A DNA stretch of 64,000 bases from Burkholderiales bacterium (GCA_020848435.1 JADLAC010000027.1:39255-103254), one strand, 5' to 3'. Positions 44,558-55,676 are shown, numbered from the stretch's first letter. Notes: generated from the sequence alone by a model not told the origin. Numbers and translations are program-made.

Positions 44558-46231
44558 GTGGATGCGCGTTACGATTACATCATCATCGGCGCCGGCTCGG
44601 CCGGCTGCGTGCTCGCCAACCGGCTTACCGAATCGGGACAGCATCGCGTGCTGCTGCTCGAAGCGGGCGGGCGCGACAGCAATCACTGGATCCACATTCC
44701 GCTCGGCTTCGGCCGGACGATGTTCGACCGCTCGGTCAACTGGATGTTCGAAACCGAGCCCGAAGCCCGCATGAACGGGCGCACCATCAAGATTCCCCGC
44801 GGCCGGGTGCTCGGCGGCTCCAGCTCGATCAACGGCCTCATCTACATCCGCGGCCAGCGGGAGGACTACGACGGCTGGCGCGACCTCGGCAATCCCGGGT
44901 GGGGCTACGAGGACTGCCTGCCGTACTTCAAGCGCGCCGAACATCAGGCGCGCGGCGGCGACGAATGGCACGGCAGCGGCGGCCCCCTGTGCGTCTCCGA
45001 CGTGAAGGACACGCATCCGCTGGCCGATGCCTTCATCGCCGCTGGCGAGGCGATCGGTATTCGCCGCAACCGCGATTTCAACGGCGCCAGCCAGGAAGGG
45101 CTGGGTTACTTCCAAGGCACGGCCCGCAACGGCCTGCGCTGCAGCGCCGCGGTCGCCTACTTGCGCCCCGCCATGAAGCGGCCCAACTTGAGCGTCGTCA
45201 CTCACGCTCATGCCCATCGCATCCTCACCGACGGCATGCGTGCTACCGGCGTGGCGTTCACCGCGAGCGGCCAGCCGCGGCAGGCGTTCGCCGAGCGAGA
45301 AGTGCTGGTGGCCGCGGGTGCCATCCAGTCGCCCCAATTGCTGCAGCTCTCGGGCATCGGCCCGGGCGAGGTCTTGCAGCGCCACGGCATTGCCGTAGTC
45401 AAGGCTTTACCGGGCGTGGGCCGCAATCTCCAGGATCATCTCCAGTCGCGCATCATCTGGCGCTGTACCGAGCCCGTCACGGTGAACGATGATCTCATGA
45501 GCCTGCGGCGCAAGCTCGCGATCGGGCTGCGGTTCGCGCTCCAGCGCAGCGGACCGCTGTCCTGGTATGCGGGGCTCGCGGGCGGCTTCGCCCGCACCCG
45601 CCCCGAGCTCGATCGCCCCGACGTGCAGTTTCACTTCTTTCCCTACAGCACCGATCGCACCGATCCGAGCCTGCACCGCTTCTCGGGCTTCACGCTGTCG
45701 GTGTGCAAGCTGCGCCCGGACTCGCGCGGCACGGTCGAGATCAAGTCGCCCGATCCGGCGGCGGCGCCCGCCATCCGGCCCAACTTCCTGGAGCGCGAGT
45801 CGGACATCGCGACCATGCTGGCAGGCTTGAAGATCATCCGCGAGCTGGCCGCGACCCCGGCGCTCGCGCGTTGGGTCAGCGCCGAGTACGACCCCGGTCC
45901 CGCGTGCAGCGGCGACGACCAGCTGGTCGACTTCATCCGCCGCAAGGCGATGACCGTCTATCATCCCGTGGGCACGTGCAAGCTGGGCGCGGACGCCGAT
46001 GCCGTGGTCGATGGCAGCCTGCGGGTGCACGGCATGCAAGGCTTGCGAGTGGTCGATGCTTCGATCATGCCGACGGTAACCTCGGGCAACACCAATGCAC
46101 CCGTCATCATGATTGCCGAGAAGGCCGCGGACATGATCCTGCAAGCCGAGCGCGCGCCCGGGAATCTCGCGCCCGACACCCGCCAGCGCAGCCGCTTGGC
46201 GGCGAGCGCGGATGCCGCCCCGGCGCGCTGA
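44558..46231 (+). CDS. GMC family oxidoreductase (choline/alcohol dehydrogenase-like)
   Basis: A 557-residue FAD enzyme. The FAD motif DYIIIGAGSAGCVLANRL is at the N-terminus; GGSSSINGLIYIRGQREDYD is the first GMC signature; GAIQSPQLLQLSGIGP the second. The C-terminal catalytic His region reads TVYHPVGTCKLG, and NTNAPVIMIAEKAADMI closes the FAD domain. The GTG at 44558 is chosen because GGGAG lies seven bases upstream and the FAD motif follows at once; upstream in-frame ATGs add up to 132 unrelated residues. No betaine aldehyde dehydrogenase or BetI is nearby, so a general alcohol substrate is likelier than choline. The phosphodiesterase gene follows by six bases. Confidence 0.92.
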   Translation: MDARYDYIIIGAGSAGCVLANRLTESGQHRVLLLEAGGRDSNHWIHIPLGFGRTMFDRSVNWMFETEPEARMNGRTIKIPRGRVLGGSSSINGLIYIRGQREDYDGWRDLGNPGWGYEDCLPYFKRAEHQARGGDEWHGSGGPLCVSDVKDTHPLADAFIAAGEAIGIRRNRDFNGASQEGLGYFQGTARNGLRCSAAVAYLRPAMKRPNLSVVTHAHAHRILTDGMRATGVAFTASGQPRQAFAEREVLVAAGAIQSPQLLQLSGIGPGEVLQRHGIAVVKALPGVGRNLQDHLQSRIIWRCTEPVTVNDDLMSLRRKLAIGLRFALQRSGPLSWYAGLAGGFARTRPELDRPDVQFHFFPYSTDRTDPSLHRFSGFTLSVCKLRPDSRGTVEIKSPDPAAAPAIRPNFLERESDIATMLAGLKIIRELAATPALARWVSAEYDPGPACSGDDQLVDFIRRKAMTVYHPVGTCKLGADADAVVDGSLRVHGMQGLRVVDASIMPTVTSGNTNAPVIMIAEKAADMILQAERAPGNLAPDTRQRSRLAASADAAPAR

Positions 46232-46237
46232 TCGGCC

Positions 46238-47371
46238 GTGGCATTGCGCCACACCGCGGCGACCCTTGCCGTCGCGGCGTTCGGCATGACTTCGCCCATC
46301 GCGGCGGCGGCCGAGTCTGGCCCCGGCGCAACGCCGATCGTCGTCGCGCATCGAGGGGCGAGCGGCTATCGTCCCGAGCACACGCTGGCCGCCTACGAGC
46401 TGGCGATCGACATGGGCGCCGACTTCATCGAGCCCGACCTGGTGCTCACCAGGGACGGCGTATTCCTCGCCCGGCACGAGAATGCGCTCGCGATCGTGGA
46501 AGCCTGCGGCGGGCGCATCGTGGAAGCGACCACCAATGTGCATACCCTGCCCGAGTACTCCGCGCGCTGTACGACCCGGCGGGTCGACGGCAAGGCCATC
46601 ACCGGCTGGTTCGCCGAGGACTTCACCCTGGCCGAGGTGAAGCGCCTGCGCGCTCGCGAGCGCATCCCGCGGCAGCGCCCGGCCAATGTGGCCTACGACG
46701 ACCGGTTCGACATCCCGACGCTGCAGGAAGTGATCGACCTCGCCAAGCGCAAGAGCGCGGCGCTCGGCCGCGGCATCGGCATCTATCCCGAAACCAAGCA
46801 CCCCAGCTATCACGCCGCGATCGGGCTGCCGATGGAGGCGCGGCTGGTCGCGGTGCTCGAGGCGAACGGCTGGAACCATGCCGCTGCGCCGGTCTACATC
46901 CAGTCGTTCGAAGTCGGCAACCTGCGCCACTTGAACGGCATCAGCCGCGTGAAGCTGATCCAGCTCATGGATGTTCGGGGGCGGCCGTGGGACTTCCAGG
47001 CGAGCGGCGATACGCGCACCTACGCCGACATGCGAACTCCGGAGGGCTTGCGTGAAATCGCCCGCTATGCAGCAGGCATCGGACCGCACAAGGATTCGAT
47101 CATCGGCCGCGACCGCGACGGCCGTCTCGGCCGCCCCACGCGGCTCGTTGCCGATGCCCATGCCGCCGGGCTGCTGGTGCATCCCTGGACCTTCCGCGCC
47201 GAGAATGCCTTCCTGCCGGGGGATTTCCAGCGGGGCATCGAGGCAATCGAGCGCGGCGATGCGGCGGGCGAAATCCAGGCGTTCCTACGCGCGGGGATCG
47301 ACGGCTTCTTCGCTGACCATGCCGATATCGGCGTGGCGGCCCGCGGGCGTCATCTCGCCTCGCCGCGGTAG
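46238..47371 (+). CDS. Periplasmic glycerophosphodiester phosphodiesterase, GlpQ type
   Basis: A 377-residue GDPD-family TIM-barrel enzyme with a signal peptide (about residues 1-25, ending AIAAAAES). The catalytic segment is VVAHRGASGYRPEHTLAAYELAI, followed by ADFIEPDLVLTRDGVFLARHE. GIGIYPETKHPSYH holds a further metal ligand, and HPWTFRAEN and GFFADHAD are the C-terminal family blocks. It cleaves glycerophosphodiesters from phospholipid turnover to glycerol-3-phosphate in the periplasm. The start is GTG at 46238, six bases after the GMC gene stop, implying cotranscription. The length is that of GlpQ rather than the shorter cytoplasmic UgpQ. Confidence 0.92.
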   Translation: MALRHTAATLAVAAFGMTSPIAAAAESGPGATPIVVAHRGASGYRPEHTLAAYELAIDMGADFIEPDLVLTRDGVFLARHENALAIVEACGGRIVEATTNVHTLPEYSARCTTRRVDGKAITGWFAEDFTLAEVKRLRARERIPRQRPANVAYDDRFDIPTLQEVIDLAKRKSAALGRGIGIYPETKHPSYHAAIGLPMEARLVAVLEANGWNHAAAPVYIQSFEVGNLRHLNGISRVKLIQLMDVRGRPWDFQASGDTRTYADMRTPEGLREIARYAAGIGPHKDSIIGRDRDGRLGRPTRLVADAHAAGLLVHPWTFRAENAFLPGDFQRGIEAIERGDAAGEIQAFLRAGIDGFFADHADIGVAARGRHLASPR

Positions 47372-47394
47372 CCGCGCGGGAGCATCGTGCCGAA

Positions 47395-47431
47395 CAAAAA
47401 ACCCGTTCGGGAGGCGAGCCTCCCGAACGGG
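47395..47431 (-). terminator. Intrinsic terminator of the tctBA operon
   Basis: A perfect 13-pair stem (CCCGTTCGGGAGG at 47402-47414 with its complement at 47419-47431, loop CGAG) is followed on the minus strand by six T residues. It lies 39 bases beyond the tctA stop. The plus-strand side lacks a T tract, so it mainly serves the minus-strand transcript, although the GDPD gene also ends close by. Confidence 0.9.
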
Positions 47432-47469
47432 TTCGAGTTGCGGCCGGGCGTTACCCGTGGCGCGCGGCG

Positions 47470-48972
47470 TCAGTCGGTAATCGCCTCGCGCTTCGCTCGC
47501 ACCGCCGGCAGGATCATGATGATCAGAATCAGCAAGGTCATGATCATGAAGGCGAGGCTGATGGGCCGGGTGAAGAACACGGTCGGATCGCCGCGTGATA
47601 TCAGCATCGCTCGTCGCAGATTTTCCTCCATCAATGGGCCGAGCACGAAGCCGAGCAGCAACGGCGCGGGCTGGCACTCCAGCACCACCCACATGAAGCC
47701 GATCACGCCGAAGATCGAGGCGAGATAGACGTCGAAGGAGCTGTTGTTGACGCTATAGATGCCGATACACGAAAACACCATGATCGAGGGGAAGAGCAGG
47801 CGGTACGGCACCTTGAGCAGCGTGACCCACAAGCCGATCAGCGGCAGGTTCAACACCACCAGCATCAAGTTCCCGATCCACATGCTCGCAACCAGCCCCC
47901 AGAACAGATCGGGCTTCTGCGTCATGACTTGGGGCCCGGGTGCGATACCCTGAATGGTCAGCGCGCCGAGCATCAGGGCCATGACCGCGCTGCCGGGGAT
48001 ACCGAGCGTCAAAGTGGGAATGAACTTGCACTGGGCATCGGCGTTGTTGGCCGATTCGGGGCCGGCTACGCCGGCGATCGCGCCCTTGCCGAACAGCTCC
48101 GGGGTCTTGGAGAGCTTCTTTTCCAGCATGTAGGAGGAGAAGGCGGCGATCGAAGGACCCGTGCCCGGCAGAACGCCGAGGAACGCGCCCAAGCCCGTAC
48201 CGCGAACGATCGGCCAGAACGAGGTCTTCAGATCCTCCACCGTGGGCATCAGCGAGCCGATCTTGGAGGTGAACACCTGGCGCTCCTCGACTTCGTCCTC
48301 GCCCAGGTTGCTCACGATTTCGCCGATGGCGAACACGCCCACCGCGATCACGATGAAGCCGATGCCGTCGGTCAGCTCGGAGAAGCCGAAGCTGAAGCGC
48401 GCCATGCCGGAATTGACGTCCGTGCCGACGATGCCGATCATGAGGCCCAGGGCCACCATGGCGAGCGATTTCACCATGTCGCCTTGCGCCAGCACGGCTG
48501 CCGTCACCAGGCCCATCAACATGAGCGAGAAATACTCGGCGGCGCCGAACTCCAGCGCGATCTCCGCCAGCGGCGGCCCGAACAAGGCGATCATCAACGT
48601 GCAAACGGTGCCGGCGAAAAACGAGCCGATCGCGGCAATCGCCAGCGCCGGGCCTGCTCGTCCCTGCTTGGCCATCTGGTAGCCATCCAACGTCGTCACG
48701 ACCGCGGACACTTCTCCCGGCAGGTTCACCAGGATGGCCGTGGTCGAGCCGCCGTACTGGGCGCCGTAATAGATGCCCGCCAGCATGATGAGCGCCGAGA
48801 CCGCCGATACGTTGAACGTGAGCGGCAGCAGCATCGCGATGGTCGCCAGCGGCCCGATGCCCGGCAAGACGCCGATCAAGGTGCCGAGCAATACGCCGAT
48901 GAAGCAATAGGCGAGGTTCTGCAGCGTCAAGGCGACGCTGAAGCCGAGGATCAGATTATTGAAGAGTTCCAT
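47470..48972 (-). CDS. tctA: Tripartite tricarboxylate transporter, large permease TctA (second copy)
   Basis: A 500-residue TctA-family permease. [75 protein letters not shown] and [25 protein letters not shown] are the family segments, and the protein is full length. It differs clearly from the copy at 1795-3288, so it should serve another substrate. It follows tctB by four bases and is closed by the terminator at 47395-47431. No Bug/TctC gene is beside it. Confidence 0.93.
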   Translation of the reverse strand: MELFNNLILGFSVALTLQNLAYCFIGVLLGTLIGVLPGIGPLATIAMLLPLTFNVSAVSALIMLAGIYYGAQYGGSTTAILVNLPGEVSAVVTTLDGYQMAKQGRAGPALAIAAIGSFFAGTVCTLMIALFGPPLAEIALEFGAAEYFSLMLMGLVTAAVLAQGDMVKSLAMVALGLMIGIVGTDVNSGMARFSFGFSELTDGIGFIVIAVGVFAIGEIVSNLGEDEVEERQVFTSKIGSLMPTVEDLKTSFWPIVRGTGLGAFLGVLPGTGPSIAAFSSYMLEKKLSKTPELFGKGAIAGVAGPESANNADAQCKFIPTLTLGIPGSAVMALMLGALTIQGIAPGPQVMTQKPDLFWGLVASMWIGNLMLVVLNLPLIGLWVTLLKVPYRLLFPSIMVFSCIGIYSVNNSSFDVYLASIFGVIGFMWVVLECQPAPLLLGFVLGPLMEENLRRAMLISRGDPTVFFTRPISLAFMIMTLLILIIMILPAVRAKREAITD

Positions 48973-48976
48973 GGTG

Positions 48977-49429
48977 TCAGTGCCCCGCGAACAACGGATA
49001 GGGCAAGCCCAGGCCCCAGATGAACAGTGCCACCGACAAGACGGTCAGCCCGATCGCGAGGATGCTCTGTTCGACGAATTTGAATTTCGGGCTGGCCGTG
49101 GCCCCCATCAGCGACAGCACCAGCAGCGCGGGGATGAAGCCGGCCTTCTCCATCAGGATGCCGAACACCAGCGCGGTGAGCGGCAGGATGATGAGGGCGC
49201 GCACCGACCACGTGCGCTTGACGGGCTCCTGGGTGACCACACCATAGATCAGCACCCAAATCCCGAACACGACCAGGATTCCACCCAGGACAGTGGGGAA
49301 ATATCCCGGCCCCATGCGCAGCGCCGAGCCGAACGGGTACTCCCGGGCGATGATCATCGCGACTCCTCCCACCGCGATGAACATCAGCCCAGCAAGAAAA
49401 TCTTTATTTCGGTGCAACGGAATCTTCAT
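48977..49429 (-). CDS. tctB: Tripartite tricarboxylate transporter, small permease TctB (second copy)
   Basis: A 150-residue protein with four membrane segments. The usual TctB features are KDFLAGLMFIAVGGVAMIIA in helix 1 and GSALRMGPGYFPTVLGGILV in the turn to helix 2. The ATG at 49429 opens the protein with MKIPLHRNKDF. It is the first gene of a tctBA pair. The expected tctC is absent upstream, where 622 bases lie without a recognisable gene. Confidence 0.9.
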   Translation of the reverse strand: MKIPLHRNKDFLAGLMFIAVGGVAMIIAREYPFGSALRMGPGYFPTVLGGILVVFGIWVLIYGVVTQEPVKRTWSVRALIILPLTALVFGILMEKAGFIPALLVLSLMGATASPKFKFVEQSILAIGLTVLSVALFIWGLGLPYPLFAGH

Positions 49430-50051
49430 AGAAATGCCTCGACGGATGGACCATGAAACGATCGGCGGGATGAATCACGCGACGGCGTGCTTCGCGCGCG
49501 ACCGGCGGCAAGCATTACTCAGGTGACAATGTGAGATGTGTGTGCAACCAAATCGCGCTGCTCCTCCCCTCGTCGCGCCTCCCGGAGCGACTGTCGTTTT
49601 CACTACCGATCGAATCAGCTTGTCATTGTCGCCCGGGATGCAGACGGCCGCTGGCCTACTGTCCGAGCCACGGGAGGCGCTATTCTAATCACGCGTAAAG
49701 CGGCTTGGCTACCGACGACGGTGAATTTTTTCGTCATGCCGCGACCGCGCCCGTGAGGCTAGAACGCCTTGCTTACTCGACCCTTACAGTTCCAGCCTGA
49801 CTGTTGCCTTGCACGTCATCGAAGCGCAGCCGGCGCATGCGAAAGCGCGGCTGTTGCGTCGCAGCAGCGGACGTCGAACGCCGGCTCGCGCCGCGCATGC
49901 TACGCCTCGAAGGCCGCGCGCACGCCGCAAAAGCAGGAACCATGCGCATCGGCATGTCATCAACCAATACAACGCAATACGCCGGCGCTGCTACCTGGGG
50001 CCGGGGACGCTTGTCAAATCAGCCGACAGCAACGGCTGTGGCCGCGAGACG
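49430..50051. other. Gene-free stretch upstream of tctBA
   Basis: These 622 bases hold no frame with family resemblance. A tctC gene would be expected here but none is visible, not even as an obvious remnant. It must contain the tctBA promoter. A minus-strand TAGAAT (49682-49687) is a possible -10 without a good -35. The base composition is less GC-rich around 49480-49760 than in the flanking genes, which could mark transferred or decayed DNA. Confidence 0.5.
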
Positions 50052-51119
50052 CTACACGGCGGCCGCGATCGCGCCGCCGAGATCGGCGGTTTGCGCTCGG
50101 CCGCCGATATCGGGTGTGCGCGGCGCGCCGCTGCCCGGCTCGAGCGCCTTGACGATGGTATGCACGATGTGCGCGCCTGCCTCGACGTAGCCGAGATGAT
50201 CGAGCATCATCGCGGCCGACCAGATCGCGCCGATGGGATTGGCGATGCCTTTGCCGGCGATGTCGGGCGCCGACCCGTGCACCGGCTCGAACAGCGAGGG
50301 ATAAACCCGGTCGGCATTGATGTTGGCCGAAGGCGCAATGCCGATCGTGCCGCAACAGGCGGGTCCCAGGTCGGAGAGGATGTCGCCGAAGAGATTGGAC
50401 GCAACCACGACGTCGAAGAACTCGGGCCGCTGCACGAAGTGCGCGGTGAGAATGTCGATGTGGAACTTGTCGACGCGCACATCGGGGTAGCGCTGCGCCA
50501 TCGCCGCCACGCGCTCGTCCCAATACGGCATGGTGATGGAGATGCCGTTCGACTTGGTCGCCGAGGTGAGGTGTTTCTTCGGCCGCTTGCGGGCGAGCTC
50601 GAAGGCGAACTCGAGAATCCGGTCGGTGCCCGTGCGCGTGAACGTCGCCTGCTGCACGACGAACTCGCGCTCGGTGCCCTCGAACGCCCGCCCGCCGATG
50701 GACGAGTATTCGCCTTCGGTGTTCTCGCGCACGATGAACATGTCGATGTCGCCGGGCTTGCGATCGGCCAGCGGAGAGCGGATGCCCGGCATGAGCCGCG
50801 CCGGGCGCAGGTTGACGTACTGGTCGAACTCGCGCCTGAACTTGATCAGGGAATCCCACAAGGACACGTGATCGGCCACCTTTGCCGGCCAGCCGCTCGC
50901 GCCGAAGTAAAGGCAGTCGTGGCCGCCGATGCGCTCTTTCCAGTCCTTCGGCATCCAGGCGCCGATCTTGTCGTAGTAGTCGCAGCTCCAATCGAAATGA
51001 TCGAACGCGAGCTCGATGCCGAACTTGCGTGCCGCCGCGTCGAGCACGCGCACGCCTTCGGGCATGACTTCCTTGCCGATCCCGTCGCCCGGAATGACGG
51101 CGATCCTGTGCTTTGCCAA
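50052..51119 (-). CDS. Tartrate dehydrogenase / D-malate dehydrogenase (decarboxylating) family
   Basis: A 355-residue NAD-dependent beta-decarboxylating dehydrogenase. HRIAVIPGDGIGKEVMPEGV, the substrate-arginine region NLRPARLMPGIRSPLADRKPGD, FIVRENTEGEYSSIGGR, and VASNLFGDILSDLGPA are the IMDH/TtuC family blocks, and VHGSAPDIAGKGIANPIGAIW closes the NAD site. DFDWSCDYYDK-like residues near the N-terminus and the short EGEYS loop fit the tartrate/malate branch rather than LeuB. It may convert D-malate to pyruvate or tartrate to oxaloglycolate/glycerate. It lies upstream of the tctBA pair on the same strand, 622 bases away, so a functional link to a C4-dicarboxylate carrier is possible. Confidence 0.88.
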   Translation of the reverse strand: MAKHRIAVIPGDGIGKEVMPEGVRVLDAAARKFGIELAFDHFDWSCDYYDKIGAWMPKDWKERIGGHDCLYFGASGWPAKVADHVSLWDSLIKFRREFDQYVNLRPARLMPGIRSPLADRKPGDIDMFIVRENTEGEYSSIGGRAFEGTEREFVVQQATFTRTGTDRILEFAFELARKRPKKHLTSATKSNGISITMPYWDERVAAMAQRYPDVRVDKFHIDILTAHFVQRPEFFDVVVASNLFGDILSDLGPACCGTIGIAPSANINADRVYPSLFEPVHGSAPDIAGKGIANPIGAIWSAAMMLDHLGYVEAGAHIVHTIVKALEPGSGAPRTPDIGGRAQTADLGGAIAAAV

Positions 51120-51328
51120 GTGGATTCTCCAGACGAGTCTGACGGCTGCAAGGCTCCCCGGCCGGGCGCGCGGCTGCCCGCGCGCCTGGCGCCGATCGTT
51201 GCAGCCGCGATCGCCGCCTGCGCACGCCCGCTTTTCCGCCGCGAGGTTTCCGGTTTTTACCGCACTCGCGCGCCGCTTGCCAATAGCGCGTGGCGCTCAG
51301 CGGCGAATCCCGGCCGCGCGCACGACCC

Positions 51329-52108
51329 TCAGATGCGCCGCCGCGCCTCCGCCAGGAACTCCTCCAGAATCGGCGCGCTATCGAGCAGGCGAGCATCGTC
51401 GGGGCGATGGAATTCCGGGTGCCATTGCACCCCGAAGACATAACCGCGGCCCTTGAGCCGAACGGCTTCGATCACATCGTCGGGCGCCGAGCGCGCTTCG
51501 ACCACCAGATCGCGGCCGGGCTTGCGCACGGCCTGGTGGTGCAGGCTGTTGACGAGCGCGCTCTGCACATGCGGATACGAGCGCGCCAGACCGGATCCCG
51601 GCTCGATGCGGATCTCGTGCACGTTGCCGTCGTAGATCTCACGGTTGCGATGCACGGTTTGCGCTCCGACCTGGCTCGGCAGATCCTGGTACAGCGTGCC
51701 GCCGAGCGCCACGTTGATGAGCTGAATGCCGCGGCATACGCCCAGCACCGGCTTGCCCGCTTCGACGAACTCGTTGAACAGCTCGATCTCGTAATCGTCG
51801 CGCATGCGATCGCCGGCCCACTCGGGCTTGAGCGGCTCTTCGCCATAGCTCTCGGGACTCAGGTCGGCCCCGCCCTGAAGGACCAGACCGTCCAGCTCGC
51901 GCGCGTAGTCGCGCAGGCGCATGTTGCTACGATGCAAGACGCCGTCCTGGTTGATGGACGGAATCATGAGCACCAGCACGTCGCGCGACATCACCCAGTT
52001 GGCCATCGACTGCTCGAGATACTGCACGGTCTTGCGCAGCGTCCCGGTGGCCCCGGGGCGGGGATGCAGAAAGCGCGCGGACAAGCCGATCTTCAGCGAA
52101 CGAGCCAT
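51329..52108 (-). CDS. Peptidase C26 / gamma-glutamyl-GABA hydrolase-like class I glutamine amidotransferase
   Basis: A 259-residue hydrolase. LDGLVLQGGADLSPESYG is the typical oxyanion segment, GKPVLGVCRGIQLINVALGGTLYQDL contains the nucleophile Cys, and VFGVQWHPEFH the His and Glu of the triad. PuuD-type enzymes release GABA or related amino acids from gamma-glutamyl conjugates. The ATG at 52108 is chosen because the protein then starts MARSLKIGLSARFLHP; the upstream extension is not family-like. It is divergent from the histidine phosphatase gene. No puuABC genes are seen, so the substrate is unassigned. Confidence 0.9.
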   Translation of the reverse strand: MARSLKIGLSARFLHPRPGATGTLRKTVQYLEQSMANWVMSRDVLVLMIPSINQDGVLHRSNMRLRDYARELDGLVLQGGADLSPESYGEEPLKPEWAGDRMRDDYEIELFNEFVEAGKPVLGVCRGIQLINVALGGTLYQDLPSQVGAQTVHRNREIYDGNVHEIRIEPGSGLARSYPHVQSALVNSLHHQAVRKPGRDLVVEARSAPDDVIEAVRLKGRGYVFGVQWHPEFHRPDDARLLDSAPILEEFLAEARRRI

Positions 52109-52261
52109 CGCTTGACAGGGTCGATCATTCGATGCCGGGCGAGTGTACTGCACGCCGCGGCGAGCGCGCACGCGCTGTGCGGCCGCCGCCGACGCTATTG
52201 TGCGCCAGCCACGAACGCGATCCAATACGGGCTCCCGTCATTCGCATAGCGCCGGATCATC

Positions 52262-52900
52262 ATGCCGATCACCCGCATATGCCTCGTACGCCACGGCGAG
52301 ACCGCATGGAACGCCGAGGGCAGAGTGCAAGGCCAGACCGACATTCCGCTCAGCGCCGTGGGCCTCAAGCAGGCGCACGCCGCGGCCGCGGCGCTCGCCC
52401 GGCACGACTTCACGGCAGCCTACTCGAGCGATCTCATGCGCGTGCGCCAGACGGCCGAACCGTGCGTGCGCCGCCTGGCCCTGCCGCTGGAGCTCGATGC
52501 GGACTTGCGCGAACGCCATTACGGCATCTTCGAGCGCCTGCTCTATACGGAAGTGCGCAGCCGGTTTCCGGCGCAATACGCGCGCTTTCGGGAGAAGGAT
52601 CCCGACTACGATTTCGAAACGGGAGAAAGCCTGCGCGCATTCTACGATCGGTCGCTGCAGGCCCTCAGCCGCATCGCGCAGCGCCATGGCGGCGAACAAG
52701 TGCTCGTGTTCACCCACGGGGGCGTGCTGGACATGGTCTACCGCCACGCGCACGCGCTGGGGTTTGCCGCTCAACGGGACTTCGGCATCCCCAACTGCGG
52801 CGTGAACTGGATCGAGGTCGGCGCGGCCGGCTGGAGCGTTCAGTGCTGGGCCGACGTGGAGCACTTGAGCGCGGCGCTCGACGAATTGCCAGAAACGTGA
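52262..52900 (+). CDS. Histidine phosphatase family protein
   Basis: A 212-residue phosphoglycerate mutase-like phosphatase. ICLVRHGETAWNAEGRVQGQTDIPLS contains the phospho-acceptor His, DLMRVRQTAEPC the Arg, LRERHYGIFERL the Glu loop, and VLVFTHGGVLDMVYR the second His. The family covers 2,3-bisphosphoglycerate-dependent mutases, alpha-ribazole phosphatase and broad phosphatases. No cobalamin genes are nearby, so a general phosphatase is likely. Confidence 0.92.
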   Translation: MPITRICLVRHGETAWNAEGRVQGQTDIPLSAVGLKQAHAAAAALARHDFTAAYSSDLMRVRQTAEPCVRRLALPLELDADLRERHYGIFERLLYTEVRSRFPAQYARFREKDPDYDFETGESLRAFYDRSLQALSRIAQRHGGEQVLVFTHGGVLDMVYRHAHALGFAAQRDFGIPNCGVNWIEVGAAGWSVQCWADVEHLSAALDELPET

Positions 52901-53026
52901 GCGGGCCGGCGCAGTCGGGAATTTCTTCCATTCAAGCTTCCGGCAGTACGCCATCCATGGCCGCCCAATGCGATAAATCTCGGGCTATGCACAAGGTATC
53001 GCGCAGGGACGGCCCGCGGGCCTGCA

Positions 53027-54163
53027 TCAGGGCTTGTGAACGGTCGACAGCAGGCGCGAACGCGTCGCCACTTGCAGGTTCGCTTCCTGCCGCTGATAGC
53101 TCACCCGAAAGGCGAGCGGCTTGATCTCCTGCTCGCTCTGGTAGGCCGCGGCGAGCGCGCGCTGCGCGTTCTGGTCGAAGAGCCTGTGCGGCCGGCTGAA
53201 GCGGCCATAGAGCTTGACGTCGAAATCCTTCAGCAGGCTGGCGTAGTCGAGGCCCGTTTCGTCCTGCACGATGCTCGGCGCGTGCTCGAGCAGCGCGTCG
53301 CGCACGATCCCGAAGCGCGGGCTTTGCAGCAGGTGCGACGCGGCCTTGAGCACGGTTCGGTGAGCGGCCATGGTGGCGATCCACGCGCGCGCCTCGGGAC
53401 GCGCGGCCAGGACGCTGTCCGCGAGATTCATGCGCACGTAATCGAGCACGACGACGCGGCTCTCACGCTCGAGCACCATGCGCACGGAATTCCACGTCGC
53501 CGCATCCGTCCGCGGCCCGGGGTGGACCTCCAGGTCGCTGCCGCTCGCGTTGACACGCATCGGCTCAACGCTGCTCACGCGATAGCCCGAGCGCACGGCG
53601 AATGCGAGCAAGGGCACGATCGTGCCAGCGCGTAAGCCCGGCTGCTTCGCTTCCTCGTCGAGATCCACGGTGCGAAAGAATCCGATCTGGGCGAATTGCT
53701 TCCAGGCATCCGAGAAGCGGCCGAGGAAGGCGCTCAGGTCGGCCGCGGTGCTGTGCTCCAGCACCGGCGGCGCCTCGGCGCGCTGCAGCGCGACCAGGAC
53801 ATAGCGCTGCGCACGCGGATACAGCCGCTGCACCGTCGCGAAGTCGGGGCCGGCAAAGGGATAGAACACGGTGCCGCCCGGTGCCGGCGCCAGCTCGCTT
53901 TCCGCCCAGCGCTGCATCGGCGCGCCGATCCGGGCTTCGTACTGCTTCCAGCGCGCCGCAGCATTGTGCGCGTACTGCGCGAGCTCCGCGGACGAAATCG
54001 GCAGGCCCTGGGGGGAGGACTCGAGCCCGGCCAGAATCCGCCCTACGCTGTCGGGGCTGAGCGCGCCCGCGGCGGCGGCACAGTTCGACACAATCAGCAG
54101 CGCCAGGCAGGCAGCTCGGAACTGCACCAGGCCGGCCACGCCACCGGCACGCAGAACACGCAC
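53027..54163 (-). CDS. Secreted or membrane-anchored protein of unknown function
   Basis: A 378-residue protein with a hydrophobic N-terminus (about residues 8-33, VQFRAACLALLIVSNCAAAA), either a signal peptide or a lipoprotein-like signal although no perfect lipobox is seen. The best conserved-looking part is GGTVFYPFAGPDFATVQRLYP followed by RYVLVALQRAE, and later WNSVRMVLERESRVVVLDYVRMNL. These resemble conserved hypothetical bacterial proteins I cannot name. No catalytic motif is apparent. It starts with GTG at 54163 and is divergent from the DegS-like protease gene, so a cell envelope role is possible. Confidence 0.72.
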   Translation of the reverse strand: MRVLRAGGVAGLVQFRAACLALLIVSNCAAAAGALSPDSVGRILAGLESSPQGLPISSAELAQYAHNAAARWKQYEARIGAPMQRWAESELAPAPGGTVFYPFAGPDFATVQRLYPRAQRYVLVALQRAEAPPVLEHSTAADLSAFLGRFSDAWKQFAQIGFFRTVDLDEEAKQPGLRAGTIVPLLAFAVRSGYRVSSVEPMRVNASGSDLEVHPGPRTDAATWNSVRMVLERESRVVVLDYVRMNLADSVLAARPEARAWIATMAAHRTVLKAASHLLQSPRFGIVRDALLEHAPSIVQDETGLDYASLLKDFDVKLYGRFSRPHRLFDQNAQRALAAAYQSEQEIKPLAFRVSYQRQEANLQVATRSRLLSTVHKP

Positions 54164-54448
54164 GACAATCGCTCCGCGAGAAGTTGGGAAGCCTAGATTC
54201 TACCGACCCCGCGTGCTCGACGTCTCGTGCGGGGCGTAAGTCATGATGGCGAGAAACGCCGCAGCGAGCGGGGGAAGGCAGGCCGGCTTACGGCCGCATC
54301 GGCCGGTGTATGCTAGCCGGATCGAGCGCGCGCTGCGTCGTGCCTCAGGCAGGCTCCTTGCGCTGCCGCGCAGCGCCGGGCGTCCTTCTTGCATAATGCG
54401 GGCGGCGCTCGGCTCGCCTGCGCCATCGACCCAACCAGGAGAGTCGCC

Positions 54449-55594
<1,146 letters not shown>

Positions 55595-55676
55595 TGCCTG
55601 CCGCGCACGCCGAGTCGGCGCTCGCGCGCGTGCTACCATGCAAGCGCTCATCTCGACCGCGTCCGCAGGAGGAAAC

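Noticed and set aside
47395..47431. Bidirectional terminator also serving the phosphodiesterase gene
   Set aside because: The plus-strand side has no T tract, so only minus-strand termination is supported.
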